A DNA stretch of 64,000 bases from NCBI RefSeq assembly GCF_003710815.1, contig NZ_RHHP01000003.1:216784-280783 (forward strand). Direction: 5' to 3'. Below are positions 34,880 through 42,635 of this stretch, piece by piece. This stretch comes from Brevibacillus centrosporus (lineage in GTDB: Bacteria > Bacillota > Bacilli > Brevibacillales > Brevibacillaceae). The notes under the pieces are model-generated. The model ran no database searches. It worked only from the letters and a program-made list of their open reading frames with translations, and was not told the DNA's origin. A program made the translations under genes and the position numbers. Numbering within the stretch: position 1 is the first letter of the stretch; each line of letters opens with the position of its first letter.

Positions 34880-35557
34880 CTATTGCTTGTCGAGCGCTTC
34901 CAAATACGCTCGTTTGGAATTCTCCAAATGAATTTTGGTTAAGCTCTCAACCAGCTCTGCTTGACCGTTGTATACCGCCATGGCAATCTCCCGATGCTCC
35001 TCCATGGCTTTGCGCTGCCTGCCCGGAAGCTCATAGCCCACATGCACAAACGCTCGGATATAATCGGACAAACCATCCAGCATTTGCGTCAGTCTTGGGC
35101 TTTGAGCCGCCCGGAAAATAACGTCGTTGATATCGAAGTGGAAATTTTTATATTCCTGGTTCACTTCCGGCTTGGAAAACTCAGCGTCGATCTCATCGAT
35201 AATACGCTTGAGCTCCTCACGAGCCTCTGGCGTTGCTTTTTGGGCTGCCATTTTCATCGCCAAGCTTTCCAGGGAGCCAAGAATTGTGAAAATTTCTACG
35301 ACTTCTTCCGGAGAAAGCTGGGAGACGACGACTCCTTTGCGCGGCAAGGTTTTCACGAAGCCTTGGGATTCCAGTCGGAACAGTGCTTCACGGATCGGGG
35401 TGCGGCTGACATTTAGCTGATCCGCCAGCTCTCTTTCAATAATTCGTTCCCCTGATTTATAGATGCCTTGAACGATAGCCTGCTTGATATAATCGTATAC
35501 TTTGTCCCGAATCGGGCTTAAATCCTCATCTTTCCAAATTACTGGCGTGTCTGGCAT
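34880..35557 (-). CDS. GntR family regulator, FCD (FadR/VanR) subfamily
   Basis: A 225-residue protein with an N-terminal winged HTH (GERIIERELADQLNVSRTPIREALFRLESQGFV, ~37-69) and an all-helical FCD domain that binds a small acid, often through a metal. It is inside the oxidase-transport run, and a half operator overlaps its own ribosome site, so it is the prime candidate to bind TGGTATA-N3-TATACCA. FCD proteins usually repress and are relieved by the pathway substrate. Confidence 0.92.
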   Translation of the reverse strand: MPDTPVIWKDEDLSPIRDKVYDYIKQAIVQGIYKSGERIIERELADQLNVSRTPIREALFRLESQGFVKTLPRKGVVVSQLSPEEVVEIFTILGSLESLAMKMAAQKATPEAREELKRIIDEIDAEFSKPEVNQEYKNFHFDINDVIFRAAQSPRLTQMLDGLSDYIRAFVHVGYELPGRQRKAMEEHREIAMAVYNGQAELVESLTKIHLENSKRAYLEALDKQ

Positions 35558-35558
35558 C

Positions 35559-35568
35559 TGGTATACCT
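35559..35568 (-). promoter_or_regulatory. Operator half-site overlapping the gntR ribosome site
   Basis: TGGTATACCT immediately upstream of ATG 35557. On the minus strand it overlaps the AGGAGGTATACC ribosome site, so regulator binding here could also block its own translation region. A second weak half-site (TATACAA) lies at 35610-35616. Confidence 0.4.
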
Positions 35569-35644
35569 CCGAGAGTTGTTTTCCTTAGTTTAATCGATAT
35601 GATTATCGATATACAACAACCCTTTCAAAGACACAGCCATTGCC

Positions 35645-36175
35645 CTATTGCAAAAATACGCCTCCGTAAACTAGCGCTCCCGCTACTACGATTCCTGGAT
35701 GGATTTTCAGCTTTTCCAGTGTGAGGAGGCTGATTGCAGTCAGTGCTGCTGTCTGCCAGATTCCAGTGGCCTCATAAGCGCTCGCGAAGAACTGAAAGGC
35801 CAGGATTCCTAGCAAAACGGCTACAATCGGTCGCACGATTTGCGTCATCGCCGATACCTGAGGCGAGTTCTTGAAAAGATGCAAAAATTTATACAGAATG
35901 ACCATCGCGATCGCAGTCGGGGCAATCGTTGCGATCAGCGCGACAATCGCTCCGGGGATTCCCGCCACCTGATAGCCGATATAGCCAGCCAGCTTGGTGG
36001 CAATCGGACTTGGAAGGGCATTGCCTAAAGCAAGCACATCCCCGAATTGTTCCAATGTCATCCAGCCGTAATGATCGACGACTTCTGCCTGCAGCAGCGG
36101 AATAATCGGCGGCCCACCGCCATAGCCCAATATGTTCGGGATGAAAAAGGCCCAAAATACATGTAGCAGGATCAT
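35645..36175 (-). CDS. Chromate-transporter (CHR) half protein 2
   Basis: A 176-residue short-chain CHR protein with the domain signature GYGGGPPIIPLLQAEVVDHYGW (from ~18) and NALPSPIATKLAGYIGYQVAG. Two half-length CHR proteins normally work together as an antiparallel heterodimer exporting chromate, but many homologues are untested. Its ATG overlaps the stop of the other half (ATGA). Confidence 0.88.
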   Translation of the reverse strand: MILLHVFWAFFIPNILGYGGGPPIIPLLQAEVVDHYGWMTLEQFGDVLALGNALPSPIATKLAGYIGYQVAGIPGAIVALIATIAPTAIAMVILYKFLHLFKNSPQVSAMTQIVRPIVAVLLGILAFQFFASAYEATGIWQTAALTAISLLTLEKLKIHPGIVVAGALVYGGVFLQ

Positions 36176-36762
36176 GCTGATATACCCCTGTCTGGCGAAT
36201 CAGCCTGTTTTTTCTTCTGTTTTCTGACCAGATAGGTCGATTCGGTAAAGGCGTATGCAAGTGCGATCCCGATGAGCAGGCCAGGATTTACATTCAACAG
36301 TGCCAGCGCTACGAGAGACACGATCGTCCAGGCTATCGTCTTGCTCTTCACCCAGCTTTTCCACGATTTCAGAAAAAACTCGTACGCCATGACCGCCATC
36401 ATGACTCCGATCACAGGCTGCACACCATGCGTCATGCCTCCAACGATGCCTGAGTCCTTCAGCTTGTAAATGAGTCCCAGGAGCAGTATCATCGCGACGA
36501 GCACCGGTATTACCATCGCCACGATCGCTACCGCAGCGCCTGCCGCACCCTTTACCTTATAGCCGATATACCCTGCCATTTTCGTAGCAATCGGTCCCGG
36601 CAGAGCATTTCCCATCGCCAAAACGTCCGTGAATTCTTCGTCCGTCATCCAGCCGTATTTCTGGACGGCCTCGGCGTGAACGAGGGGGATCATCGTAGGA
36701 CCTCCACCGTAGCCCAGGATGCCGATTCGGAAAAATCCGAGGAACAGATTCCAGAGCACCAT
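36172..36762 (-). CDS. Chromate-transporter (CHR) half protein 1
   Basis: A 196-residue CHR protein with GYGGGPTMIPLVHAEAVQKYGW (from ~18) and NALPGPIATKMAGYIGY, and a Lys-rich C-terminus. It forms a pair with the overlapping gene at 35645. Its place inside a catabolic-looking regulon suggests that the transported oxyanion may be related to the pathway rather than chromate. Confidence 0.88.
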   Translation of the reverse strand: MVLWNLFLGFFRIGILGYGGGPTMIPLVHAEAVQKYGWMTDEEFTDVLAMGNALPGPIATKMAGYIGYKVKGAAGAAVAIVAMVIPVLVAMILLLGLIYKLKDSGIVGGMTHGVQPVIGVMMAVMAYEFFLKSWKSWVKSKTIAWTIVSLVALALLNVNPGLLIGIALAYAFTESTYLVRKQKKKQADSPDRGISA

Positions 36763-36814
36763 CGCCCCTCTTCACCTACCTTTTCATGGATGGCATGATC
36801 GGGCTGCCTATATC

Positions 36815-37297
36815 CTACTTCTTGATGTCTGCTTGCGTCATCACTTCGTACTCAGCCCCCAAATACTCCTGCAGGGCTCTCAATGCTGCCGTGCCTACCG
36901 CCGTATCCTGCTCCCCATTTCCTCCGCTGACCCCGACTCCACCGATGACGGCTCCGTTCACAACGATCGGGAAGCCTCCTACGAAGATAGCAAACTTACC
37001 TGGCAGCATCACGTGGATGCCGAATGCTTCCCCCGTAGTCGTCGCGGGTCCGCCCGGTTGGTTGAACAGATGGGTGGAGCGTTTGTGACCGCTCGCGGTA
37101 AACGCTTTGGCTATGGCAATTTCCGGTCCTGTGATTCGTCCTCCGTTCATTCGCTCCAGCGCGATCACGTACCCGCCATCGTCCACGATGCAGATCGACT
37201 CGAGTGCGTTGACCTCTTCTGCCGCCTTTTTTGCCGCTTCGATCATCACTTTTGCTTCATCTAATTCCAGCTTCATAACCGATTTCATCGTTGGCAT
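36815..37297 (-). CDS. DUF336 / GlcG-HbpS-like protein
   Basis: A 160-residue protein of the GlcG/HbpS family (DUF336), with the conserved SICIVDDGGYVIALERMNG, then FVGGFPIVVNGAVIGGVGVSGG and a C-terminal GTAALRAL. Members bind heme or cobalamin-like ligands or accompany dehydrogenases; GlcG is in the glycolate oxidase operon. Start ATG 37297, or ATG 37288 which is better spaced from AGGAGG. It follows the aldehyde dehydrogenase by 21 bp. Confidence 0.85.
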   Translation of the reverse strand: MPTMKSVMKLELDEAKVMIEAAKKAAEEVNALESICIVDDGGYVIALERMNGGRITGPEIAIAKAFTASGHKRSTHLFNQPGGPATTTGEAFGIHVMLPGKFAIFVGGFPIVVNGAVIGGVGVSGGNGEQDTAVGTAALRALQEYLGAEYEVMTQADIKK

Positions 37298-37318
37298 TGC
37301 CTCCTATTCTCTCATCTC

Positions 37319-38785
37319 TTACATGCCGTGATAGACACTCTTGATCTGCGTGTAGAATTCCAACGCTCCCCTGCCCGATTCGCGGTAGGTTGCCGTGCTG
37401 GACATTTTGACGCCGCCAAAAGGTACATGCGGTGCATTCCCGGTTGTCGGACGATTGACTTTGACGACACCGGACTGGATGTTGTTTACAAAATACTGAA
37501 TCCTCGCTGAATCCTGCGTGCAAATCGCCGCCGACAAGCCGTATTCGACGTCATTGGCCACCTTCATTGCCTCTTCAAACGAGCCGACACGGATGACGGA
37601 AATGACAGGTCCGAATATTTCTTCCTGCGCGATTCGCATAGAAGGAGTCACATTCGTGAAAATCGCGGGTCGGACAAAATAGCCCTCCTCATATTCACCG
37701 CCTGTCAGCTGCTCTCCACCGTATGCGAGAGAAGCTCCTTCTCCTTTGCCGATTTCGATATAGGCAAGCACGTTTTTCAGCTGGCTGGCATTGGCTAGCG
37801 GCCCAATCTCCACGCCCGACTTGCTTCCATTTCCAATATTCAGCTTCTTCGTTTTTTCGATCAGCGCCTGGACGAAACGGTCATGCACGGATTCCATCAC
37901 AATAGCACGACTGGTGCCTGTGCAAGCCTGGCCTGTCAGCTCGAAGCCGCCCTTGATCGCAAGCTCGGCTGCCTGCTCCGGATCCGCATCCTCCATGACC
38001 AGCAGAGGATTTTTCCCTCCGAGCTCGAGCTGTACGCGCGTGGACAAACGCACGGAGCGTTGAATAGCCACACCTGCACTGGTTGAGCCCGTAAAGGTAA
38101 CCGCTTTGACTGCTGGATGCGTGACGAGTGCATTTCCTGTCTGAGAGGCTGAGCCAGTGATGAAATTGATCACACCTGCCGGAAGTCCAGCTTCATGCAG
38201 CGCCTGGACAAGTCGCAGGGCAATGAGCGGCGTATCCGAAGCCGGCTTGAAAACTACCGTGTTCCCAGTCACCAGCGCAGGGGCGATTTTCCGAACCGGA
38301 ATGGAGATCGGGAAGTTCCACGGAGTGATGACAGTGACGACGCCAAGCGGCTCCTTTTTCGTGTAGATGGAGATCGTCGGGTCCTCGGAAGGGAGCGTTT
38401 CCCCGGCAATATTCAATCCTTCGAATGCGTAATAGCGCAGGGTTTGAGCGGATCGCTTCACTTCCATTTTGCTGCTCGCGAGTGTCTTCCCCTCTTCTCT
38501 GGTCAACTCCTCCGCGTACTGATCCAGCTTGGCTTCCAGCAAATCTGCTGCCTTGTAAAAGATCTCTGCACGTTTCGTAGGGGACACGCTGCGCCAGGTT
38601 TGAAAAGCCCGCTCGGCTGCTTCCATCGCCTGATTCACATCTGCTTCGACCGAAGCTTGGAACCGTCCGACGACATCGCTTTCCTTTGCCGGATTTTTGC
38701 TCTCAAAGGTGGCGTTGCTAAGTGAGTCTACCCATTCGCCGTTGATCAGGTTTTTAAAGGTTTGTACGGTCGTTTCAATCGCCAT
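37319..38785 (-). CDS. NAD(P)-dependent aldehyde dehydrogenase (2-oxoglutarate-semialdehyde DH-like)
   Basis: A 488-residue class-3-fold aldehyde dehydrogenase with the catalytic Glu in LELGGKNP (Glu254), the Cys in GQACTG (Cys288) and the NAD loop FTGSTSAG. Overall it is closest, by eye, to YcbD-type 2-oxoglutarate semialdehyde dehydrogenases, though substrate cannot be set from sequence alone. It follows the diiron oxidase gene, suggesting that it removes an aldehyde produced by that enzyme. Start ATG 38785. Confidence 0.93.
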   Translation of the reverse strand: MAIETTVQTFKNLINGEWVDSLSNATFESKNPAKESDVVGRFQASVEADVNQAMEAAERAFQTWRSVSPTKRAEIFYKAADLLEAKLDQYAEELTREEGKTLASSKMEVKRSAQTLRYYAFEGLNIAGETLPSEDPTISIYTKKEPLGVVTVITPWNFPISIPVRKIAPALVTGNTVVFKPASDTPLIALRLVQALHEAGLPAGVINFITGSASQTGNALVTHPAVKAVTFTGSTSAGVAIQRSVRLSTRVQLELGGKNPLLVMEDADPEQAAELAIKGGFELTGQACTGTSRAIVMESVHDRFVQALIEKTKKLNIGNGSKSGVEIGPLANASQLKNVLAYIEIGKGEGASLAYGGEQLTGGEYEEGYFVRPAIFTNVTPSMRIAQEEIFGPVISVIRVGSFEEAMKVANDVEYGLSAAICTQDSARIQYFVNNIQSGVVKVNRPTTGNAPHVPFGGVKMSSTATYRESGRGALEFYTQIKSVYHGM

Positions 38786-38829
38786 GTCGTTCCCCTTTCG
38801 TTCCTATCATTGGGGTCTTATTTAAAGAG

Positions 38830-38859
38830 ATACCCGAGAAGATAGTCGTTCTCGGGTAT
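38830..38859 (-). terminator. Hairpin between the diiron oxidase and aldehyde dehydrogenase genes
   Basis: ATACCCGAGAA and TTCTCGGGTAT form a perfect 11-bp stem with an 8-nt loop, but the run after it (CTCTTTAAAT) is poor in T. It may be a partial terminator or an RNA-processing/stability element setting the ratio of the two products. Confidence 0.6.
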
Positions 38860-38882
38860 GTTTGGATGCTATGGAAGACAGA

Positions 38883-39593
38883 CTATTCTAAACAAAATTC
38901 ACGAGAGATAGCCGCGATGTACATTCTGCGCATTTTGGTGGCTTCCTTCACGATTTCGATGCAGCGTTGTTGATCTTCCGGCGTTCTTGCATATTCCAGA
39001 ACGATTTGATAGCCGCGCTCGCCGTGGATCTCATCGGAGACGATGTGCAGATCGAAGAATTCCACTTCTTCGTCCGTAAAGCCGTATTTCTCGCGGAGAA
39101 CCGGAGTCTGTCTGCGGTAAATCGCAGGCACTTGAGATTCGAGACCAACGACCAGAGCAGCTGTCGCGAACAGGAAGTTTTCTTTGAACGCCATGCGGTA
39201 GCACCAGGATTGCAGGCCAATCGTTTCAGGAAGCAGATGCTCCATCGATTCTACACGCTCGCGAGTCGTTCCGCAGGCTTCCCCGAAGCGGATCAAGAGG
39301 TCGGTGTGGCGATCTCCCCCGAGCTCTTCCTCCCACATGTTTTGGAGCAGGAAGTCTCTTGCGTCCTCATGCGGGCAGTTCGCGTAGATGTAAGCGAGGT
39401 ATTCAGCGAATGGGCCAACGTAAGCGTAGTGCTGTTCTACCCAAGCGGCAAAGTGCTCCTTCTTCAATTCTCCGTTTGCCCACATCGTCGTGAAAGGTGC
39501 TTTCGCAACCGCATTCCCTTCAATCGCTTGCTCCAGTGCATAACGGAACTCTTCTTTGTTCATCAAAGCTGGTTTTGTCATTGTTTCTGCCAT
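38883..39593 (-). CDS. Heme-oxygenase-like diiron oxidase (HDO superfamily, TenA/PqqC/CADD-like)
   Basis: A 236-residue all-helical protein. All six diiron ligands of HDO enzymes are present with family spacing: Glu89 and His96 (EELGGDRH), Glu152 (GLESQVP), and His183, Asp187, His190 (HIVSDEIH). The spacing equals that in the Chlamydia protein CADD. Known HDOs activate O2 for C-C cleavage, decarboxylation or N-oxygenation of amino acids, fatty acids and amines. The reaction here is unknown. It is the first gene of the run with operator site C 57 bp upstream. Two ferredoxins in the regulon could reduce it, and the following aldehyde dehydrogenase suggests an aldehyde product. Confidence 0.9.
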   Translation of the reverse strand: MAETMTKPALMNKEEFRYALEQAIEGNAVAKAPFTTMWANGELKKEHFAAWVEQHYAYVGPFAEYLAYIYANCPHEDARDFLLQNMWEEELGGDRHTDLLIRFGEACGTTRERVESMEHLLPETIGLQSWCYRMAFKENFLFATAALVVGLESQVPAIYRRQTPVLREKYGFTDEEVEFFDLHIVSDEIHGERGYQIVLEYARTPEDQQRCIEIVKEATKMRRMYIAAISREFCLE

Positions 39594-39649
39594 CTAAAAG
39601 CACTCCTCTCAATTTGGAAAAAAGTAGGGTGAGCAGATTCAGTTGTATT

Positions 39650-39666
39650 TTGTATATTGTATACCA
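39650..39666. promoter_or_regulatory. GntR-type operator candidate, site C
   Basis: On the minus strand TGGTATA-CAA-TATACAA, one mismatch from a perfect TGGTATA-N3-TATACCA palindrome, located 57-73 bp upstream of the diiron oxidase start. Confidence 0.65.
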
Positions 39667-39707
39667 AACTTCTTATGAACCAATTATTGCGTACCTGGGC
39701 TCGTCTG

Positions 39708-41126
39708 TCAACACACTTTTTTCAGAATAATTAGTAAGAACATCGACATGACCAGGTAAGCCAATGTAAAAGGCGCATTCCAGTTGGAAATTCGGATGGA
39801 ACTCTGCTTGGTCAGATTGGCCATCATCCCTGCCGTGGCATTGTACGGCCCCATCAGAAAGGCAGTGGCCGCTCCTGTCAGCATCGCAATCGCTGTCAGC
39901 TCCGGGGAGATGCCCAAAGCGTGAGGATTGAGCGACTCCGCCGTCAGCGCCAAACCTACAGCCGGATGCAGCCCGACAAAGGCAAGCCCGAGTGGAATCA
40001 GCGGAATCAGCAGCAGAAACAGATCCGCTCCCACCAGATTCTCTCCTGCCATGATCCAGCCATTGAGGACATGCCCTGCCCCAGAGGTCTGGATCGCGGA
40101 AATCATGAAGCCCGCGCTCAGGAACACAATGAACTGCTCCTTCATTTTCATCAGCTGCGCAGGGAGCAGCGTTTTGCTTCTCTGCAAAAACAACCCGCCT
40201 GTACCGATCATAACCGACCACAGAAGAGCAAACGGAATGACGGCTACCGATACCAGCAATAAAAAGCTGTAGGACGTATACCTCTCGAGCAAAGCAATCA
40301 GACCCGTAAAGATGAGAATTGCCAGCAGAATATGAACGGGATGGCTTGGCTTACGTGCCTGCTGCTTTTGCTCCTCCACCACTTGCCGTGCTGCCGCCAT
40401 TTCACGGATCACTACGGAATCCAGCTGCTTCCTTCTTCGTTTGGCGATCCATTGTCCCATGAGCCCATCCAAGAGCAGACCGAATAGACTGAACGGAATC
40501 ATGATGGGTAAAATCGCGCTCCAGCGCACGCCTGTCATCTCCACAATGATCCCTACGATCGGAGCGACCGGCGTCCAAACGATTGGCATGCTGTACCCAT
40601 GGGTGATCGCCCGGCTGATGAAGCGTTCCTTTTGTTCGATAGGAAATAATTCCAGGGATGGCCGAATGGTTTGATAAACCATGGGCAAGGTCGCGATATT
40701 CATAAAGGAACTTAAAATATACGAGAGACTGGCGGTCATCGAATACAGCAAGCCAGACCGCTTGATCGTCCGCTGGATCATTTGCTGAATCCTGCTGGCG
40801 TAGTTCCCGAGCTCAATCGGCAGCGCAATAAAGGGAATCAGGGCAAAGAGACTCAAGATGTTCAGCATATTGCCAAAGCCCGTGACAAACTGTGTCCACG
40901 CAGCACCACTTGCCAGCAGCAGGCTCCCTCCAATCAGCAGGAACAAGGCACTGAGCCCCTGTACAAAGCGCGGCACAAAGGGAAACACCATCAAGATAAT
41001 GAGAATGCTCAGTACGGAAATGACCCCATGCAGGAACGGTGAGGGATAGAAGGCGGACAGCAAATAAGCAGCAATGGCAGAAAGAAAAACGTACGGCCTT
41101 CCTTTAGATAAGCTCTTTGACAGCAT
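39708..41126 (-). CDS. Polytopic permease, ion-transporter-like superfamily
   Basis: A 472-residue protein with 10-12 hydrophobic segments. A hydrophilic central loop (KRRRKQLDSVVIREMAAARQ) divides two halves, and the second half ends with a GPYNATAGMMANL segment typical of divalent-anion or CitM-like carriers. The exact family is not clear. ATG 41126 (GGAGAG at 9 nt) is favoured over an upstream start that would overlap the creatininase gene by 71 bp; it still overlaps by 23 bp, implying co-translation. It probably imports the regulon's substrate. Confidence 0.75.
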   Translation of the reverse strand: MLSKSLSKGRPYVFLSAIAAYLLSAFYPSPFLHGVISVLSILIILMVFPFVPRFVQGLSALFLLIGGSLLLASGAAWTQFVTGFGNMLNILSLFALIPFIALPIELGNYASRIQQMIQRTIKRSGLLYSMTASLSYILSSFMNIATLPMVYQTIRPSLELFPIEQKERFISRAITHGYSMPIVWTPVAPIVGIIVEMTGVRWSAILPIMIPFSLFGLLLDGLMGQWIAKRRRKQLDSVVIREMAAARQVVEEQKQQARKPSHPVHILLAILIFTGLIALLERYTSYSFLLLVSVAVIPFALLWSVMIGTGGLFLQRSKTLLPAQLMKMKEQFIVFLSAGFMISAIQTSGAGHVLNGWIMAGENLVGADLFLLLIPLIPLGLAFVGLHPAVGLALTAESLNPHALGISPELTAIAMLTGAATAFLMGPYNATAGMMANLTKQSSIRISNWNAPFTLAYLVMSMFLLIILKKVC

Positions 41127-41856
41127 GAGCCAGTCTCTCCAGAGCGGTCTCCACGATTTCCTGCCCGATTTCATAGCTCGCCTTTGTCGCGTCCCCGATG
41201 CATCCGTTGCGCGTCATTTCTTCATAATAGTAGAAGCCTTGCAGTGGATTTCCAGGGCGCAGCTTCTTCCATCTGCCTTCCTGATAGTCTGCCGCCTCGA
41301 GCCGATCCTGCCGGACGATATGCGGGGCCAGATACAAGGCTTCGGATACTTCGCGATCGCAGCTGTGGCCATACAGCTTGGACTCCAGACGCCGATCCAT
41401 GACATCCTTGGCAGATGCTGTCGTCTTGGCATAGTAGATGCGAACATCAAGTTCCCGCGTCAGTGTCTCCGTGGCCACCCCTAGTGTCGCCTGGTTTCCA
41501 CCATGGGCGTTCAAGATCAGAAACTGCTTTATGCCATGCTGTTTTAACGATTTGATCATATCGCGCAAAATTGCAATCACCGTTGTCGGCTCCAGAGAGA
41601 TCGTCCCGGGAAAATGGAGGTGGTGGGGTGACACTCCCATGTTGATCGTAGGGGTCAGGAGGGCTTCCGGATACAGCTTCTCCACCAGTCGTTTTCCCAT
41701 CTCTTCAGCCAAAACGGCATCGCAGCTTTCCGCCATATGTGGCCCGTGCTGTTCATGTGCGCCCAGAGGAATCACCGCTATTTTCACGGTACGCAGCGCT
41801 TCTTTCACTTCTGGCCATGTCATTTGTGTTAACAGAAATGCCTTAGTCATCCTCAT
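41104..41856 (-). CDS. Creatininase family amidohydrolase
   Basis: A 250-residue protein with the metal-binding motifs IPLGAHEQHGPHM (~30-42, Glu/His ligands), SPHHLHFPGTISL and NAHGGNQ (~113). The family includes creatininase, MftE and FAPy deformylase; these open cyclic amides or cleave formamides. It is the first gene of a two-gene operon with the permease, behind operator site D. This suggests hydrolysis of a lactam or amide form of the substrate. Confidence 0.88.
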   Translation of the reverse strand: MRMTKAFLLTQMTWPEVKEALRTVKIAVIPLGAHEQHGPHMAESCDAVLAEEMGKRLVEKLYPEALLTPTINMGVSPHHLHFPGTISLEPTTVIAILRDMIKSLKQHGIKQFLILNAHGGNQATLGVATETLTRELDVRIYYAKTTASAKDVMDRRLESKLYGHSCDREVSEALYLAPHIVRQDRLEAADYQEGRWKKLRPGNPLQGFYYYEEMTRNGCIGDATKASYEIGQEIVETALERLAHAVKELI

Positions 41857-41875
41857 TCACACATCCTCTCCATAA

Positions 41876-41892
41876 TGGTATATTGTATACCA
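41876..41892. promoter_or_regulatory. GntR-type operator candidate, site D (perfect palindrome)
   Basis: TGGTATA-TTG-TATACCA, perfectly symmetric and extended by A/T on each side. It is 20 bp upstream of the creatininase ATG and about 100 bp upstream of the divergent yyaC start. Confidence 0.7.
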
Positions 41893-41993
41893 TATCTATT
41901 TATAAAAATGACAAACACTTTTAACTTTTTCTGTATTTCTTGATTCCATCGCCATGGTTTACAATTAAGTAAGGAAGAAAGCAGGTGAATTGC

Positions 41994-42635
41994 ATGCTGC
42001 ATTATTGCCACTACCTAGATAAAAAATCAGTGGCTTCTTTATCTGACGCCTTAATTCAACATTACGTAAACAATCCCGGGTATACCGAGATTGTGATCGT
42101 CTGCATTGGTACCAATCGCTATTCCGGTGATTCCTTAGGACCGATGGTTGGCAGTCAGCTTCTCCAACAGCTGAAGGGACAGCGGCACGTTCATATTTAC
42201 GGAACGCTGGACAATCCCGTGCACGCCCTCAATATGCAAAAGACGCTTTCCCACATCTCCCAGAAGCATATGCGTGCATACGTGATCGCCGTCGATGCCT
42301 GCCTCGGGCAATTTTACAAAATCGGTACGCTCCAGGTCGTGGAAGAGCCTTTGCAGCCAGGAGTCAGTCTCGATAAGCAGCTGCCTCCCATCGGCCATAT
42401 TCATCTCAAAGGAATCATTAACAACTACGGACCGCTAAATCACAAAGTGCTGGAGCACACGAGCCTCACCTTTGTGCAGGAAATGTCCGGAGTCGTTACC
42501 CGGATCCTGACAAGAGCCGTCCAAGAAATCCTACCCAAGCTTGCTTCCGAGCCGCCTCTGGACGATAGCCCTGCGGCTACCAGAGAAAGAGAGCCGCGAT
42601 TGTGGCAATCGATAATCCCAAGACGACAGGGATAA
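41994..42635 (+). CDS. yyaC: Spore protease-like YyaC
   Basis: A 213-residue homologue of B. subtilis YyaC, a sporulation protein with the hydrogenase-maturation/GPR-like protease fold. It has VIVCIGTNRYSGDSLGPMVG (~39-58), an internal VIAVDACLGQ (~99-108) and NNYGPLNHK near the C-terminus. ATG 41994 (GCAGGTGA upstream) is favoured over GTG 41985. Its last 59 bp overlap the end of the convergent permease gene. It is probably unrelated to the metabolic regulon. Confidence 0.88.
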   Translation: MLHYCHYLDKKSVASLSDALIQHYVNNPGYTEIVIVCIGTNRYSGDSLGPMVGSQLLQQLKGQRHVHIYGTLDNPVHALNMQKTLSHISQKHMRAYVIAVDACLGQFYKIGTLQVVEEPLQPGVSLDKQLPPIGHIHLKGIINNYGPLNHKVLEHTSLTFVQEMSGVVTRILTRAVQEILPKLASEPPLDDSPAATREREPRLWQSIIPRRQG

